DNA of 64,000 nt from the NCBI GenBank assembly GCA_963812255.1, contig CAWEUM010000005.1, positions 1,178,001 to 1,242,000 on the forward strand. The letters are read 5' to 3'. The stretch comes from DATJGR01 sp963812255 (GTDB lineage: Bacteria > Pseudomonadota > Gammaproteobacteria > Pseudomonadales > Azotimanducaceae). The translations under genes were made by a program, and so were the position numbers. This document shows, piece by piece, positions 33,984-42,800 of this stretch; position 1 is the stretch's first letter; every line of letters starts with the position of its first letter. The notes below the pieces were generated by a model. That model searched no databases. It was not told the origin of the DNA and saw nothing but the letters and a program-made list of their open reading frames with translations.

Positions 33984-34568
33984 ATGAACAGTGCGCTTCC
34001 CGACAATCCGGATCTGGAATGGGATATCGGCGATGGAATCGATCGCGAACGCGCCATCGATTTCATCATGCAGTTCGAAACGACGTTGTGCGTGTACTCG
34101 GCTTCGGTCGAAAAACTCTATAGCACCTACAACATCTATTTTCCGCGCGAATACCACCGCAAGATGGTGATCCTGCCCGACCCCGCCGCATTTCACGACA
34201 CATTCAGCGGCGTCGTCACCGAAGCCGTGCAGATGACCGGCCTCTACATCATTCCGGGCGAATTGATCAGCGAGCAGGGACTGTACCTTGCCAACGTGAA
34301 GAAGGACCGCAGCCTGGGCGAACGGCGCATTCCGTTCGAGCACGGTATGCGAACGCTGATGCGCAACCGCCCCGAGGAAGACCCATTTCTGCCGGTGCTG
34401 GCGAAGGGCGACCTGCGCGGCTTCGAAGAATCGTGGCCGGTGTTGCATCTGCACCGTGTGAAACTCAGTGAACTCGGCGAGCGATCTGAACTCGATCGCA
34501 CCAACATTCGCAACGCGGTCATGGAAAAGCTCGAGAGCCTGTTCGTCATTCAGCGCAACCAGCACTGA
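33984..34568 (+). CDS. hypothetical protein
   Basis: A soluble 194-residue protein with no signal peptide or membrane segment, moderately acidic. Distinct stretches are AIDFIMQFETTLCVYSASVE, YNIYFPREYHRKMVILPD and FEESWPVLHLHRVKLSELGE. I do not recognise a domain. It is followed closely by a membrane protein gene, with which it may form an operon. Confidence 0.75.
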   Translation: MNSALPDNPDLEWDIGDGIDRERAIDFIMQFETTLCVYSASVEKLYSTYNIYFPREYHRKMVILPDPAAFHDTFSGVVTEAVQMTGLYIIPGELISEQGLYLANVKKDRSLGERRIPFEHGMRTLMRNRPEEDPFLPVLAKGDLRGFEESWPVLHLHRVKLSELGERSELDRTNIRNAVMEKLESLFVIQRNQH

Positions 34569-34581
34569 TCGTGAACTCGCA

Positions 34582-35412
34582 ATGAACAGCCGCGCCCTCG
34601 GTACCGCGTCGGCAACATTGCTGCTGCTCGCCGCACTGGGGCTGTCGTGGTCGGGCACGCTGGATCGCGCTGCAGCGGATACCACCCATGCCGCATTGAA
34701 GCGCGCACTGGTCACGTTCGCCCTAACGAGAACTCTCAACGGCGTGATCTCCGTCGCGCAAGGTACTGAGCTCGCATTCGAACCGGCCGGTGTGGGTGTG
34801 GTCATCAGCGCCGGGCAAATCCTCGATCCGTTAAACGATCTGGTCGAACAATTTTCATGGCTGACTTTGCTGGCCGCGACGTCGCTCGGTATCCAGATCA
34901 TGCTTGGCGAAATGTTCGCAACGCACGCAGTCAACATCGCGCTGTCGGCAGTCATGGCGCTTGGTATCGTCGCGTTGTGGTGGCGCCGCGACACTGCATG
35001 GCGCGCGCCGGTTCTGCGGCTCACGGCGGGCCTGGTCTTTGCGCGCTTCGCAGTCGTGGTGATGACCCTCGGCACCGGGTTCGTCAACGAGCACTTCCTA
35101 ACGCAGCGCGAACAGGCCTCCGTCGAAATACTGTCCCAGACGCGCGCGAAAATCGAATCACCGACCGAATCTCCCGCACCGACCACGTCCTCCGATTCGG
35201 TGCTCCAGCGGCTCAACAAGTTTCTCGACGATCAACGCCAGGCGCTCGATGTCGAGAAGCGCCTGGCCGGACTTCGCGAGGACGTGGAGCAGGCTGTGGA
35301 ACAGGTCGTCAATCTGATCGTCGTCTACGTGATCGAGACGCTGCTGCTGCCCCTCGGCTTCCTCGTTGTCGCCTGGGCGCTCGTCAAACAGGTCTGGCGG
35401 CGCATGACTTGA
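34582..35412 (+). CDS. hypothetical multi-pass membrane protein
   Basis: The 276-residue protein has an N-terminal hydrophobic segment (LLLLAALGLSW), three further helices at about 90-110, 115-133 and 145-165, a soluble coiled region of about 70 residues (LQRLNKFLDDQRQALDVEK and GLREDVEQAVEQVV), and a last helix near the C-terminus (ETLLLPLGFLVVAWALV). No named family is recognised. It lies 13 bases after the preceding hypothetical gene. Confidence 0.72.
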   Translation: MNSRALGTASATLLLLAALGLSWSGTLDRAAADTTHAALKRALVTFALTRTLNGVISVAQGTELAFEPAGVGVVISAGQILDPLNDLVEQFSWLTLLAATSLGIQIMLGEMFATHAVNIALSAVMALGIVALWWRRDTAWRAPVLRLTAGLVFARFAVVVMTLGTGFVNEHFLTQREQASVEILSQTRAKIESPTESPAPTTSSDSVLQRLNKFLDDQRQALDVEKRLAGLREDVEQAVEQVVNLIVVYVIETLLLPLGFLVVAWALVKQVWRRMT

Positions 35413-35507
35413 AATTCGCGGGCACCCCCAGAATCCGTGTCGCTTTCGGCGGCCGGCCTGAATCGCTACCATACCCAGCTTTTCCCGCAGCCACCGTCGT
35501 ACCTCCC

Positions 35508-36467
35508 ATGAGCGCCACGAACAGAGTATTCATCGATGGCCAAGCCGGCACGACCGGCCTCGAAATTGCTGCACGGCTGCGCGCGCGGCCGGACATCGAA
35601 CTGCTGGAAATCGACGTTGAACAGCGCAAAGACCCCACCCGGCGTGCGGCGCTTCTGAACGAAGCGGATGCCGTAGTGCTGTGTCTACCGGACCAAGCTG
35701 CTCGCGAAGCCGTTGCACTGATCGACAATGCACGCTCGCGCGTGCTCGACGCCAGCACCGCCCATCGTGTTGCGCCGGGTTGGACCTATGGCTTGCCGGA
35801 ACTGGATCCGGCCCAACGGGAAGCCGTACGCAACGCCCGCCGCGTCGCCGTGCCCGGTTGTTACCCCACTGGTTTCGTCCTTTGCGTACGACCTTTGATC
35901 GATGCCGGCCTGCTCTCCGCCTCGCAGGCGCTGTCGGTGCATGGCGTGTCCGGGTATTCGGGCGGCGGCCGGGCGATGATCGATCGCTATCAAGCGTCGG
36001 AGTTACAAGGCATCAGCGGCGTGAAGCCGACGTTGACCTACGGCCTGTCACTGACACACAAGCACGTTCCCGAGATGCAGCGCTATGCCGGCTGCGCAGT
36101 TCGACCACTTTTCACACCAATCGTTGGTCACTATTACAAGGGCATGCTGGTGCACGTGCCGCTGGCCAACGCGTGGCTGAACGGCGCCACGCCCGCGGAC
36201 GTCCACTCGCTTCTGAGCGAGCGTTATGCCGGCGAAGCCTGCGTGAACGTGCTGCCGCTCGGCGCAGAAACGGCGCTCGACAATGGCTTTCTGTCGCCGC
36301 TCGACAACAACGACACGAACCGGATCGACCTGATGGTGTTCGGTAACGCGGTGCATACATTGCTGGTGAGCCGCTACGACAATCTGGGTAAGGGGGCATC
36401 GGGCGCCGCTATCCAGTGTCTGAATCTGTGGCTCGGTGTCGATGAGTTGCGCGGGCTCGCGATATGA
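35508..36467 (+). CDS. argC: N-acetyl-gamma-glutamyl-phosphate reductase, short (type 2) form
   Basis: ArgC catalyses the NADPH-dependent third step of arginine biosynthesis. At 319 residues it matches the short type 2 form. The nucleotide loop GQAGTTG is at 11-17 and the catalytic Cys118 in AVPGCYPTGF. HGVSGYSGGGR and SLTHKHVPEM follow. Start ATG at 35508. The next gene overlaps by ATGA. No other arg gene is here. Confidence 0.92.
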   Translation: MSATNRVFIDGQAGTTGLEIAARLRARPDIELLEIDVEQRKDPTRRAALLNEADAVVLCLPDQAAREAVALIDNARSRVLDASTAHRVAPGWTYGLPELDPAQREAVRNARRVAVPGCYPTGFVLCVRPLIDAGLLSASQALSVHGVSGYSGGGRAMIDRYQASELQGISGVKPTLTYGLSLTHKHVPEMQRYAGCAVRPLFTPIVGHYYKGMLVHVPLANAWLNGATPADVHSLLSERYAGEACVNVLPLGAETALDNGFLSPLDNNDTNRIDLMVFGNAVHTLLVSRYDNLGKGASGAAIQCLNLWLGVDELRGLAI

Positions 36468-37780
36468 GCGTCACCACGATACAACCGTTGGCCGAACGCG
36501 GCAGCGAACAGCTGCAGGCGCGCGTCCGTGAACTGACGGCCCGGCTCGATCAGCTACGCGCCGAAGCGCTCGCGCTAGATTTGACTCGCGGCAAACCTGC
36601 AGCGGATCAACTCGATCTGTCGAACGAACTCGATGGGATCCTGCACGGTGACTATCGCTTGAAGGATGGCACCGACGCGCGTAACTACGGCGGCCTGCTC
36701 GGCATTCCGGAAGTACGCGCGCTCGGCGCCAACATGCTCGACACGACCGCAGATCGCGTGATCGCCGGCGGCAACTCGAGCCTCACGCTGATGCACTTCG
36801 TGGTCGATACAGCGCTTCGCGTCGGTTTGTGGGGGACCGGCAGCGCATGGCAGCGCGAAGGCGAATCAGCTCGCGCCCCGATCAGATTCATCTGTCCGGT
36901 GCCTGGCTACGATCGACACTTCTCGATCTGCGAATCGCTCGACATCGAGATGTTGACGGTGCCGATGACCGACTCCGGACCGGACATGGATGCGGTCGAG
37001 GCGCTCGTGGCCGCAGATCCACTGATCAAAGGCATCTGGTGCGTGCCAAAATATTCGAACCCGACGGGGTGCGTCTATTCCGATACGGTTGTCGCGCGCA
37101 TCGCCCGCCTGGCGAAACGCGCTGGCGCGCACTTTCTCGTGATGTGGGACAACGCCTACGCCGTGCACGATCTCGAACCGGGGGGACCGCAGCTTGCGAG
37201 CCTCGCACCGCTGCTGATCGCCGCCGGTACCGACGATCACGCGGTGCAGTTCACCTCGACGTCGAAAATCACCTTCGCCGGCGCGGGCGTTGGGTTTCTG
37301 GCGAGTTCGCCGGCGATCGTGGGCGCGCTGGAACGACGTTTGGGTACGATCACGATCGGCCCAGACAAGGTCAATCAACTGCGCCACGTGCGACTTCTGC
37401 AAGGACGCCTGTCGGCCCACATGCAACGCCATGCCGCGCTGCTGCGACCCAAGTTTCAGGCCGTGATCGAACGTCTGGATCAATCCCTATCGGGACTCGG
37501 CATCGCGTCGTGGACGCGACCATCGGGCGGCTACTTCATATCGTTGGACACGCTGCCCGGTCTTGCGCAGAGGGTCGTCGCGCGCGCGCGGGCGACCGGC
37601 GTGACGTTGACACCGGCGGGTGCAACATTTCCATACGGCCGCGATCCGAACGATCGCAACATCCGCATCGCACCGACTTTTCCGCGCCTATCCGATGTCG
37701 AGGCGGCGACAGATGTCGTCGTACTCTGCGTGGAACTCGAGAGCATCGAGCAGATACTTGCGCGGCGCCTGGCGTCTTGA
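36464..37780 (+). CDS. aspartate aminotransferase, MocR-like/AspT family
   Basis: This PLP-dependent enzyme has 438 residues and belongs to the class I aminotransferase subgroup related to Corynebacterium AspT. It shows LDLTRGKPAADQLDLS, GGNSSLTLMHF, WCVPKYSNPTGCVYS and the Schiff-base lysine near 268 in STSKITFAGAG. It makes aspartate from oxaloacetate and glutamate. Its ATG overlaps the argC stop, so the two are translated together; aspartate feeds the argininosuccinate step of arginine synthesis. Confidence 0.87.
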   Translation: MSVTTIQPLAERGSEQLQARVRELTARLDQLRAEALALDLTRGKPAADQLDLSNELDGILHGDYRLKDGTDARNYGGLLGIPEVRALGANMLDTTADRVIAGGNSSLTLMHFVVDTALRVGLWGTGSAWQREGESARAPIRFICPVPGYDRHFSICESLDIEMLTVPMTDSGPDMDAVEALVAADPLIKGIWCVPKYSNPTGCVYSDTVVARIARLAKRAGAHFLVMWDNAYAVHDLEPGGPQLASLAPLLIAAGTDDHAVQFTSTSKITFAGAGVGFLASSPAIVGALERRLGTITIGPDKVNQLRHVRLLQGRLSAHMQRHAALLRPKFQAVIERLDQSLSGLGIASWTRPSGGYFISLDTLPGLAQRVVARARATGVTLTPAGATFPYGRDPNDRNIRIAPTFPRLSDVEAATDVVVLCVELESIEQILARRLAS

Positions 37781-37796
37781 CCTCACGGAGCACCCA

Positions 37797-38993
37797 TTGA
37801 CGGATTCAGACTGGACGATCGATCAGTTCCCCGTACCGCAGGTCGACGATCGCGACCGGTTCCATGATTTCGCATTGCCGCTGCCGATCATGCATGCAAT
37901 CGCAGACCTGGGCTTCGAATACTGCACGCCGATTCAAAGTGAAGTGCTGCCGTACAGCCTCGCCGATTATGACGTGACCGGCCAGGCGCAGACCGGCACC
38001 GGCAAGACCGCGGCATTCCTCGTCACGATTCTCGCGCAGCACTGGGAACGCCCGAAATCGCCGGCAAATCCCCCAGGCACACCGCGCGCGCTGGTGCTTG
38101 CACCGACGCGCGAACTCGCAATTCAGATCGAACAGGACGGCCGCGATCTCGCGAAATATCTCGATAGCGTGGTTGTCAGCGTGGTCGGCGGCATGGACTT
38201 CAACAAGCAGCGGCTGCAACTGACCGAAGGCCCGGTCGATATCCTGGTCGCGACGCCGGGACGATTGCTCGACTTCATCAATCGCCGTGTCATCGATCTC
38301 GGCCGCGTCGAAGTACTGGTGATCGACGAAGCGGATCGCATGCTGGACATGGGGTTCATTCCGGACGTGCGCCGTATCGTCTACAAGACGCCACACAAAC
38401 GAGAACGTCAGACGCTATTCTTCAGCGCAACGTTCAACGACGACGTGATGCGACTGGCCGCATCGTGGACCTTGGATCCGGTACACGTACAGATCGAGCC
38501 AGAGAACGTCGCGGTCGACACCGTGGAACAGAAATTCTGGCTGGTATCGGCGGAAAACAAAGGAAAACTGCTGGCCGAGATGATCGAAGCGAAGGCGCTG
38601 TCGCGCGTGATGGTGTTCGCCAATCGACGCGACTCGACACGCAACCTGCACGAATATCTGCGCCGAAAGAATGTCGCGTGCGAGATGCTGTCGGGCGAGG
38701 TGCCGCAGCGAAAACGGCTCACCACGCTGGATCGCTTCAAACAAGGCAAGATCCGCGTGCTGGTGGCCACCGATGTTGCGGGGCGCGGCATCCACGTCGA
38801 CGACGTCAGCCACGTGATCAACTTCGACCTGCCGGAGGACCCGGAAGATTACGTGCATCGCATCGGCCGCACCGGCCGCGCCGGCGCATCGGGTATCTCG
38901 ATCAGCTTCATCTCCGAAGACGACGCATTCAATCTGGGCGCGATCGAGGAGTTCTTGGGGCACACGGTCACCTGCACGCAGCCTGAACTGTAA
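37797..38993 (+). CDS. DEAD-box ATP-dependent RNA helicase, RhlB-like
   Basis: The 398-residue helicase has the Q motif with FEYCTPIQSEVLP, Walker A AQTGTGKT, LAPTRELAIQ, GGMDF, TPGRLLD, DEAD (VIDEADRMLDMG), SAT and the C-terminal HRIGRTGRAG. The short tail is RhlB-like rather than DeaD-like. It unwinds RNA duplexes, in relatives at the degradosome. The start is a TTG at 37797 with GGAG six bases upstream; the frame upstream is a shadow of the aminotransferase. Confidence 0.9.
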   Translation: MTDSDWTIDQFPVPQVDDRDRFHDFALPLPIMHAIADLGFEYCTPIQSEVLPYSLADYDVTGQAQTGTGKTAAFLVTILAQHWERPKSPANPPGTPRALVLAPTRELAIQIEQDGRDLAKYLDSVVVSVVGGMDFNKQRLQLTEGPVDILVATPGRLLDFINRRVIDLGRVEVLVIDEADRMLDMGFIPDVRRIVYKTPHKRERQTLFFSATFNDDVMRLAASWTLDPVHVQIEPENVAVDTVEQKFWLVSAENKGKLLAEMIEAKALSRVMVFANRRDSTRNLHEYLRRKNVACEMLSGEVPQRKRLTTLDRFKQGKIRVLVATDVAGRGIHVDDVSHVINFDLPEDPEDYVHRIGRTGRAGASGISISFISEDDAFNLGAIEEFLGHTVTCTQPEL

Positions 38994-39047
38994 TCGCATC
39001 GATCGAGGTTTCGGCGTGGTCGTGATGGGGCGGATCTGCTAGGCGGC

Positions 39048-39177
39048 GGACACGCCGTAGGTCCCGTCCCTGGAGGTGGATGTTTATTGTGCCGGACCGC
39101 GTTGCGCCAGGGACGGCGCAACGCGAGCCCCAGGGATGGGTTCATGGCGTGTCCGGCGCAACAAACATCCACCTCCA
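39048..39177. repeat. nested palindromic element
   Basis: Outer arms of 27 bases (39071-39097 and 39151-39177) are complementary at 25 of 27 positions; the sense arm begins TGGAGGTGGATG. Inside is a perfect 11-base hairpin CGCGTTGCGCC/GGCGCAACGCG (39098-39108 and 39115-39125) with a six-base loop. A further pair GGACACGCC/GGCGTGTCC (39048-39056, 39146-39154) overlaps the outer arm. GTCCCTGG-type words recur. It fills much of the 314-base gap between the helicase and the nitrilase gene. It resembles interspersed palindromic repeats (REP/BIME-like or a small MITE); copies elsewhere cannot be checked here. Confidence 0.75.
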
Positions 39178-39307
39178 CCGTGATCCGTAGCGCAACCCAC
39201 CCTCTCGCCCCCCGTTGGTCGTCAAAAACAATTCTGCGTTCTTCCGCGCATTGACCGAACCTGCCGAAACGTCGAGCATGCCTCGCTACCAAATTCGATC
39301 CCAGCTG

Positions 39308-40114
39308 ATGCGCAGCGCCGTTGTTCAAATGTGTTCGACACCCGACGTGGCCGCGAACCTCGCAGCCGTCGAACGGCTCACCACCAAAGCAGCCCAGCGC
39401 GGCGCCGAATGCGTGCTGTTGCCCGAAGCATTCGCATTCATTGGCCCCGACGCGCAGAAGCAGGAGATCACCGAGCCGCTACCGAGCGGCGGACCGATCC
39501 TCGCGTTCTGCCAGGCGCTCGCGTCGGCGCATCGTGTTCATCTCGTGCTCGGCGGATTTCACGAGCGTTCCGACGAACCCGGTAAGACGTTCAACACCTG
39601 TGTGCATCTGGATCCCGACGGCGCGATCGTCTCGATGTACCGCAAGATCCATCTTTTCGACGTCGATCTTCCCGACGGAACGAGGCTGAACGAATCCGAT
39701 CGCACATTGCCTGGCACCGGGACCGTGGTCACACCCACCCCTTTCGGCGGACTGGGTTTGAGCGTCTGCTACGACGTACGTTTTCCCGCTCTGTATCAGC
39801 AGCTTGTCGACAAAGGCGCGGTCGCGCTGACGGTACCGTCCGCCTTCACGTTGTCGACGGGCAAGGACCACTGGCACGTGCTGCTGCGCGCGCGTGCGAT
39901 CGAGTGTCAGGCATACGTGTTGGCGCCTGCCCAGTGGGGCCGGCATCACGGAAACCGGACCTCCTACGGCCACGCCCTGATCGCCGATCCGTGGGGTTGT
40001 GTGATCGCCGAGTGCGGCGACGGCGACGGTGTAGCGGTCGCCGATCTCGAACAGTCGGCAGTGGCGAATGCACGCACTCGCCTGCCGAGTCTCGAACACC
40101 GGCGAATCCGTTAG
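39308..40114 (+). CDS. carbon-nitrogen hydrolase (nitrilase superfamily amidase)
   Basis: The 268-residue protein has the nitrilase triad Glu40 (LPEAF), Lys113 (YRKIHLFD) and Cys154 (LSVCYDVRFP). The neighbourhood matches the NIT1/deaminated-glutathione amidase group, a repair function. I chose the ATG at 39308; an ATG at 39278 would add ten residues. hisC follows nine bases later. Confidence 0.9.
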   Translation: MRSAVVQMCSTPDVAANLAAVERLTTKAAQRGAECVLLPEAFAFIGPDAQKQEITEPLPSGGPILAFCQALASAHRVHLVLGGFHERSDEPGKTFNTCVHLDPDGAIVSMYRKIHLFDVDLPDGTRLNESDRTLPGTGTVVTPTPFGGLGLSVCYDVRFPALYQQLVDKGAVALTVPSAFTLSTGKDHWHVLLRARAIECQAYVLAPAQWGRHHGNRTSYGHALIADPWGCVIAECGDGDGVAVADLEQSAVANARTRLPSLEHRRIR

Positions 40115-40123
40115 CGATCTTGC

Positions 40124-41212
40124 ATGGGCTACGAGCGCGACAACATCCGGCGCATGCGCGGCTACGCCTCAGGTGAGCAGCCCGAAGCCGGCGATGTCGT
40201 CAAGCTGAATACCAACGAAAATCCGTATCCGCCGAGCCCGAGGGTCACCGCTGCGCTACAGGATTTCGATGCGGCGACGCTGCGACGCTATCCGCAGCCT
40301 ACGGCCGATCGCTTCCGCGCGCTCGCGGCGCAACGCCACGGCGTTTCGACTGACCAGGTCATCGTCACCAACGGCGGCGACGAGCTGCTGCGGCTGGCGT
40401 TCACCACCTTTCTCGATAGCGGCGACGTATTCGGTACCACCGACCCCAGCTACTCGCTGTATCCGGTGCTCGCCGACATTCAGTCGTGCAAGGTTACGAC
40501 GCTTGCGTTGACTGACGATTGGGACCTGCCGCGCGATTTCGCTCAACAGATGAACGGCGCAGGCGCGCGACTCGTCTGCATCGTCAATCCGCACGCTCCG
40601 AGCGGGCGGCTGGTGGACGGAGATTTCATCGGTCACATTGCGAACGAGCTGGATGGGGTGCTGCTGATCGACGAAGCCTACGTCGACTTCGTCGACCCGG
40701 CGCTGCGTCACGATGTCGTCAATCTGACGCGCGCGTTCGACAACGTATTGCTTCTGAGGACCCTGTCGAAGGGCTATTCGCTCGCTGGACTCCGCTTCGG
40801 CTACGGTATCGGCTCGCCGGATCTCATTGAGCCGATGCTGACCAAGACGCGCGACAGCTACAATATCGATGCAATCGCGCAGTCTGCGGCGTGCGCAGCA
40901 TTTGCCGATCTCGACTACGCCGAGTCGACTTGGTCGCGGATTCGCGCCGAACGCCGGCGACTTCGCGACGCACTGCGAAAACGCGACTTTTCGGTACCGG
41001 CGTCGCAGACGAATTTCCTGCTGGCAACTGTTCCGCTCGAAGGCGCGCAGAGCGCGGCGTCTCTGTATGCGGCGCTGAAGAACTATGGCGTTCTGGTGCG
41101 CTACTTCGACACCACTCGGCTCGACGATAAACTGCGAATCAGCATCGGTGACCCCGAACAGAACGATCGCCTGATCGCGACCATCGATGCAGTCATGGCA
41201 GCCACGCGCTGA
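40124..41212 (+). CDS. hisC: histidinol-phosphate aminotransferase
   Basis: HisC transfers an amino group from glutamate to imidazole-acetol phosphate in histidine synthesis. The 362-residue class II-type PLP enzyme shows KLNTNENPYPPSP, TNGGDELLRLAF, the Schiff-base Lys216 in LSKGYSLAGLRFGYGIG, and LRISIGDPEQN at the end. It lies outside a his operon. Related aminotransferases act on aromatic amino acids, so substrate range is not certain. Confidence 0.88.
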   Translation: MGYERDNIRRMRGYASGEQPEAGDVVKLNTNENPYPPSPRVTAALQDFDAATLRRYPQPTADRFRALAAQRHGVSTDQVIVTNGGDELLRLAFTTFLDSGDVFGTTDPSYSLYPVLADIQSCKVTTLALTDDWDLPRDFAQQMNGAGARLVCIVNPHAPSGRLVDGDFIGHIANELDGVLLIDEAYVDFVDPALRHDVVNLTRAFDNVLLLRTLSKGYSLAGLRFGYGIGSPDLIEPMLTKTRDSYNIDAIAQSAACAAFADLDYAESTWSRIRAERRRLRDALRKRDFSVPASQTNFLLATVPLEGAQSAASLYAALKNYGVLVRYFDTTRLDDKLRISIGDPEQNDRLIATIDAVMAATR

Positions 41213-41251
41213 ATCTGCTAAATCAGGGGCTTCCCGTCCGGAGACACTCAA

Positions 41252-41725
41252 ATGGCCTCACTTCCGCCCCAGGCGCTGCTGCGCGCTGCCGCCATCGATG
41301 CGCTGGAACCCGAGCGGCGTCGACACCAGTTCAACGACAATGCGATCCGCTTGACGCGCACGTTGGGCGAACGCGTTGGCATGCAACGGATCGGCGTTCA
41401 CATCGTGCGGCTGCCGTCGGGCCGCGAGAGCACCCAGTATCACTACCACGATGCCGACGAAGAGTTTCTCTACATCCTGGAAGGACGCGGCGTCGCCGAA
41501 ATCGGAGGAGAGTCGTACGAGATAGGTGCAGGCGATTTCATGGGTTTCACGGCACCGTCCGAACCGCATACACTGCGTAATCCGTTCGACGAAGATCTCG
41601 TCTACCTGATGGCCGGCGAGCGCAATCCCAACGACGTTGTACATTATCCCCGCATCCGGCGCACGATGATCAAGGGTCCGGGCCCACGTCGCTGGGTCGA
41701 TTGGGACGACCTGCACGAACTGTGA
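41252..41725 (+). CDS. cupin domain protein
   Basis: The 157-residue cupin has motif 1 STQYHYHDADEEFLYILEG (His, His, Glu ligands) and motif 2 IGAGDFMGFTAPSEPHTLRNP, then DVVHYPRIRRTMIKGPGPRRWVDW. The tail pattern is close to the cupin at 24547. Function unknown. The next gene starts at a GTG that overlaps its stop (GTGA), which makes the pair an operon. Confidence 0.83.
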   Translation: MASLPPQALLRAAAIDALEPERRRHQFNDNAIRLTRTLGERVGMQRIGVHIVRLPSGRESTQYHYHDADEEFLYILEGRGVAEIGGESYEIGAGDFMGFTAPSEPHTLRNPFDEDLVYLMAGERNPNDVVHYPRIRRTMIKGPGPRRWVDWDDLHEL

Positions 41726-42786
41726 AAGACGACGCCAAACTTCGCGCCGCCATCGCAGAGATGGTCCCGGGTACGCGCGTCGCGACGATCGTGTCGCTCT
41801 CCGCGGGCGCCCGCGCGCAGACTTATCGGGCCGACGTAATTGCCGACGGCCGCTCGCAGTCGTGGGTGGTCAAATCGTTCCCCCGGCCATCGCCGCACGC
41901 GACGCAGGAGTTCAACAGCTACACGCGGCTGCGCAGCGTTGCCAACGTAACGCCCAACCTGATCGCGCTCGATCAACAACGCCGGATACTGATCGTTGAG
42001 CATCTGGACCACTCGATCGATCTGTTCGTTGCCCTGCAGCGTTGCGACGATCCATTGGACGTCGTTCGCTCGCTTGGTCAACTGACGGCGCGCCTGATCG
42101 TCGCGACTCGACACACGCCACCCGCCGTCGACGACATCGCCATTCGCGAACGCGCCGCGCTAACGGCGGCGTGGCCGAAGTTCGTCGCATGGGCGGCCCA
42201 ACTCGGCGTTGTGTGCTCCGATGACGTCACTCGCGTCATTGCGATGGTCGAGGATCGCTACGCGCATCCGCGCAAGGCGAGCCTGACCCAGGGCGATCCG
42301 GCGCCCAGCAACGTCGTGTTCACGCCCGAAGGCAACGCGCTGCTGGTCGACTTCGAGTATGGCGCACAGCGCCACGTGCTCGCGGATCTGGTGCAATGGT
42401 GGATTCGATGTCCGTTGCCGGAGCGCTGGTTCGAGTCGATGGTCGAGGAAGTCAGAACCGCATTGATCGCCGCAGAAATTTACGCCGACGCCGACGAATT
42501 CGATGACGATCTCGGATTTGTTGCAACATACGCGGCGTTGTACATGTTCACTTGGTTGCCCGTCGATCAGACGATCGCAGAAGACCCGCAGTGGGTGGGC
42601 GCGTGGCGCGTACGCCAAGCGCTGCTTTCATCGAGTTCACGCGGGATGCGCGCAGCCCGCTCCTCCGACGAACTCGCGCCGCTGGCCGACTGGCTTGCCA
42701 AGCTCAACGCTGCGTTGATACGCCTGTGGCCCGACAGCGGCAACGGCGCGCCGGATTGGCACGCTCTCGTCGGCAAAAGCGAATGA
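41722..42786 (+). CDS. APH-fold phosphotransferase family protein
   Basis: The 354-residue protein has the kinase catalytic loop SLTQGDPAPSNVVF and metal-binding LVDFEYGAQRH, with N-terminal SAGARAQTYRADV. It belongs to the aminoglycoside/choline kinase fold. Physiological substrate unknown; the cupin partner hints at small-molecule metabolism rather than resistance. Start GTG 41722, coupled to the cupin stop. It converges on the ABC-F gene with a 14-base gap. Confidence 0.82.
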   Translation: MKDDAKLRAAIAEMVPGTRVATIVSLSAGARAQTYRADVIADGRSQSWVVKSFPRPSPHATQEFNSYTRLRSVANVTPNLIALDQQRRILIVEHLDHSIDLFVALQRCDDPLDVVRSLGQLTARLIVATRHTPPAVDDIAIRERAALTAAWPKFVAWAAQLGVVCSDDVTRVIAMVEDRYAHPRKASLTQGDPAPSNVVFTPEGNALLVDFEYGAQRHVLADLVQWWIRCPLPERWFESMVEEVRTALIAAEIYADADEFDDDLGFVATYAALYMFTWLPVDQTIAEDPQWVGAWRVRQALLSSSSRGMRAARSSDELAPLADWLAKLNAALIRLWPDSGNGAPDWHALVGKSE

Positions 42787-42800
42787 TTCACCACGGCTGT

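Noticed and set aside
33060..35219. 719-codon minus-strand open frame
   Set aside because: It is an antisense shadow of the DUF1295, hypothetical and membrane genes on the plus strand. It is rich in His/Arg/Gln with no recognisable domain.
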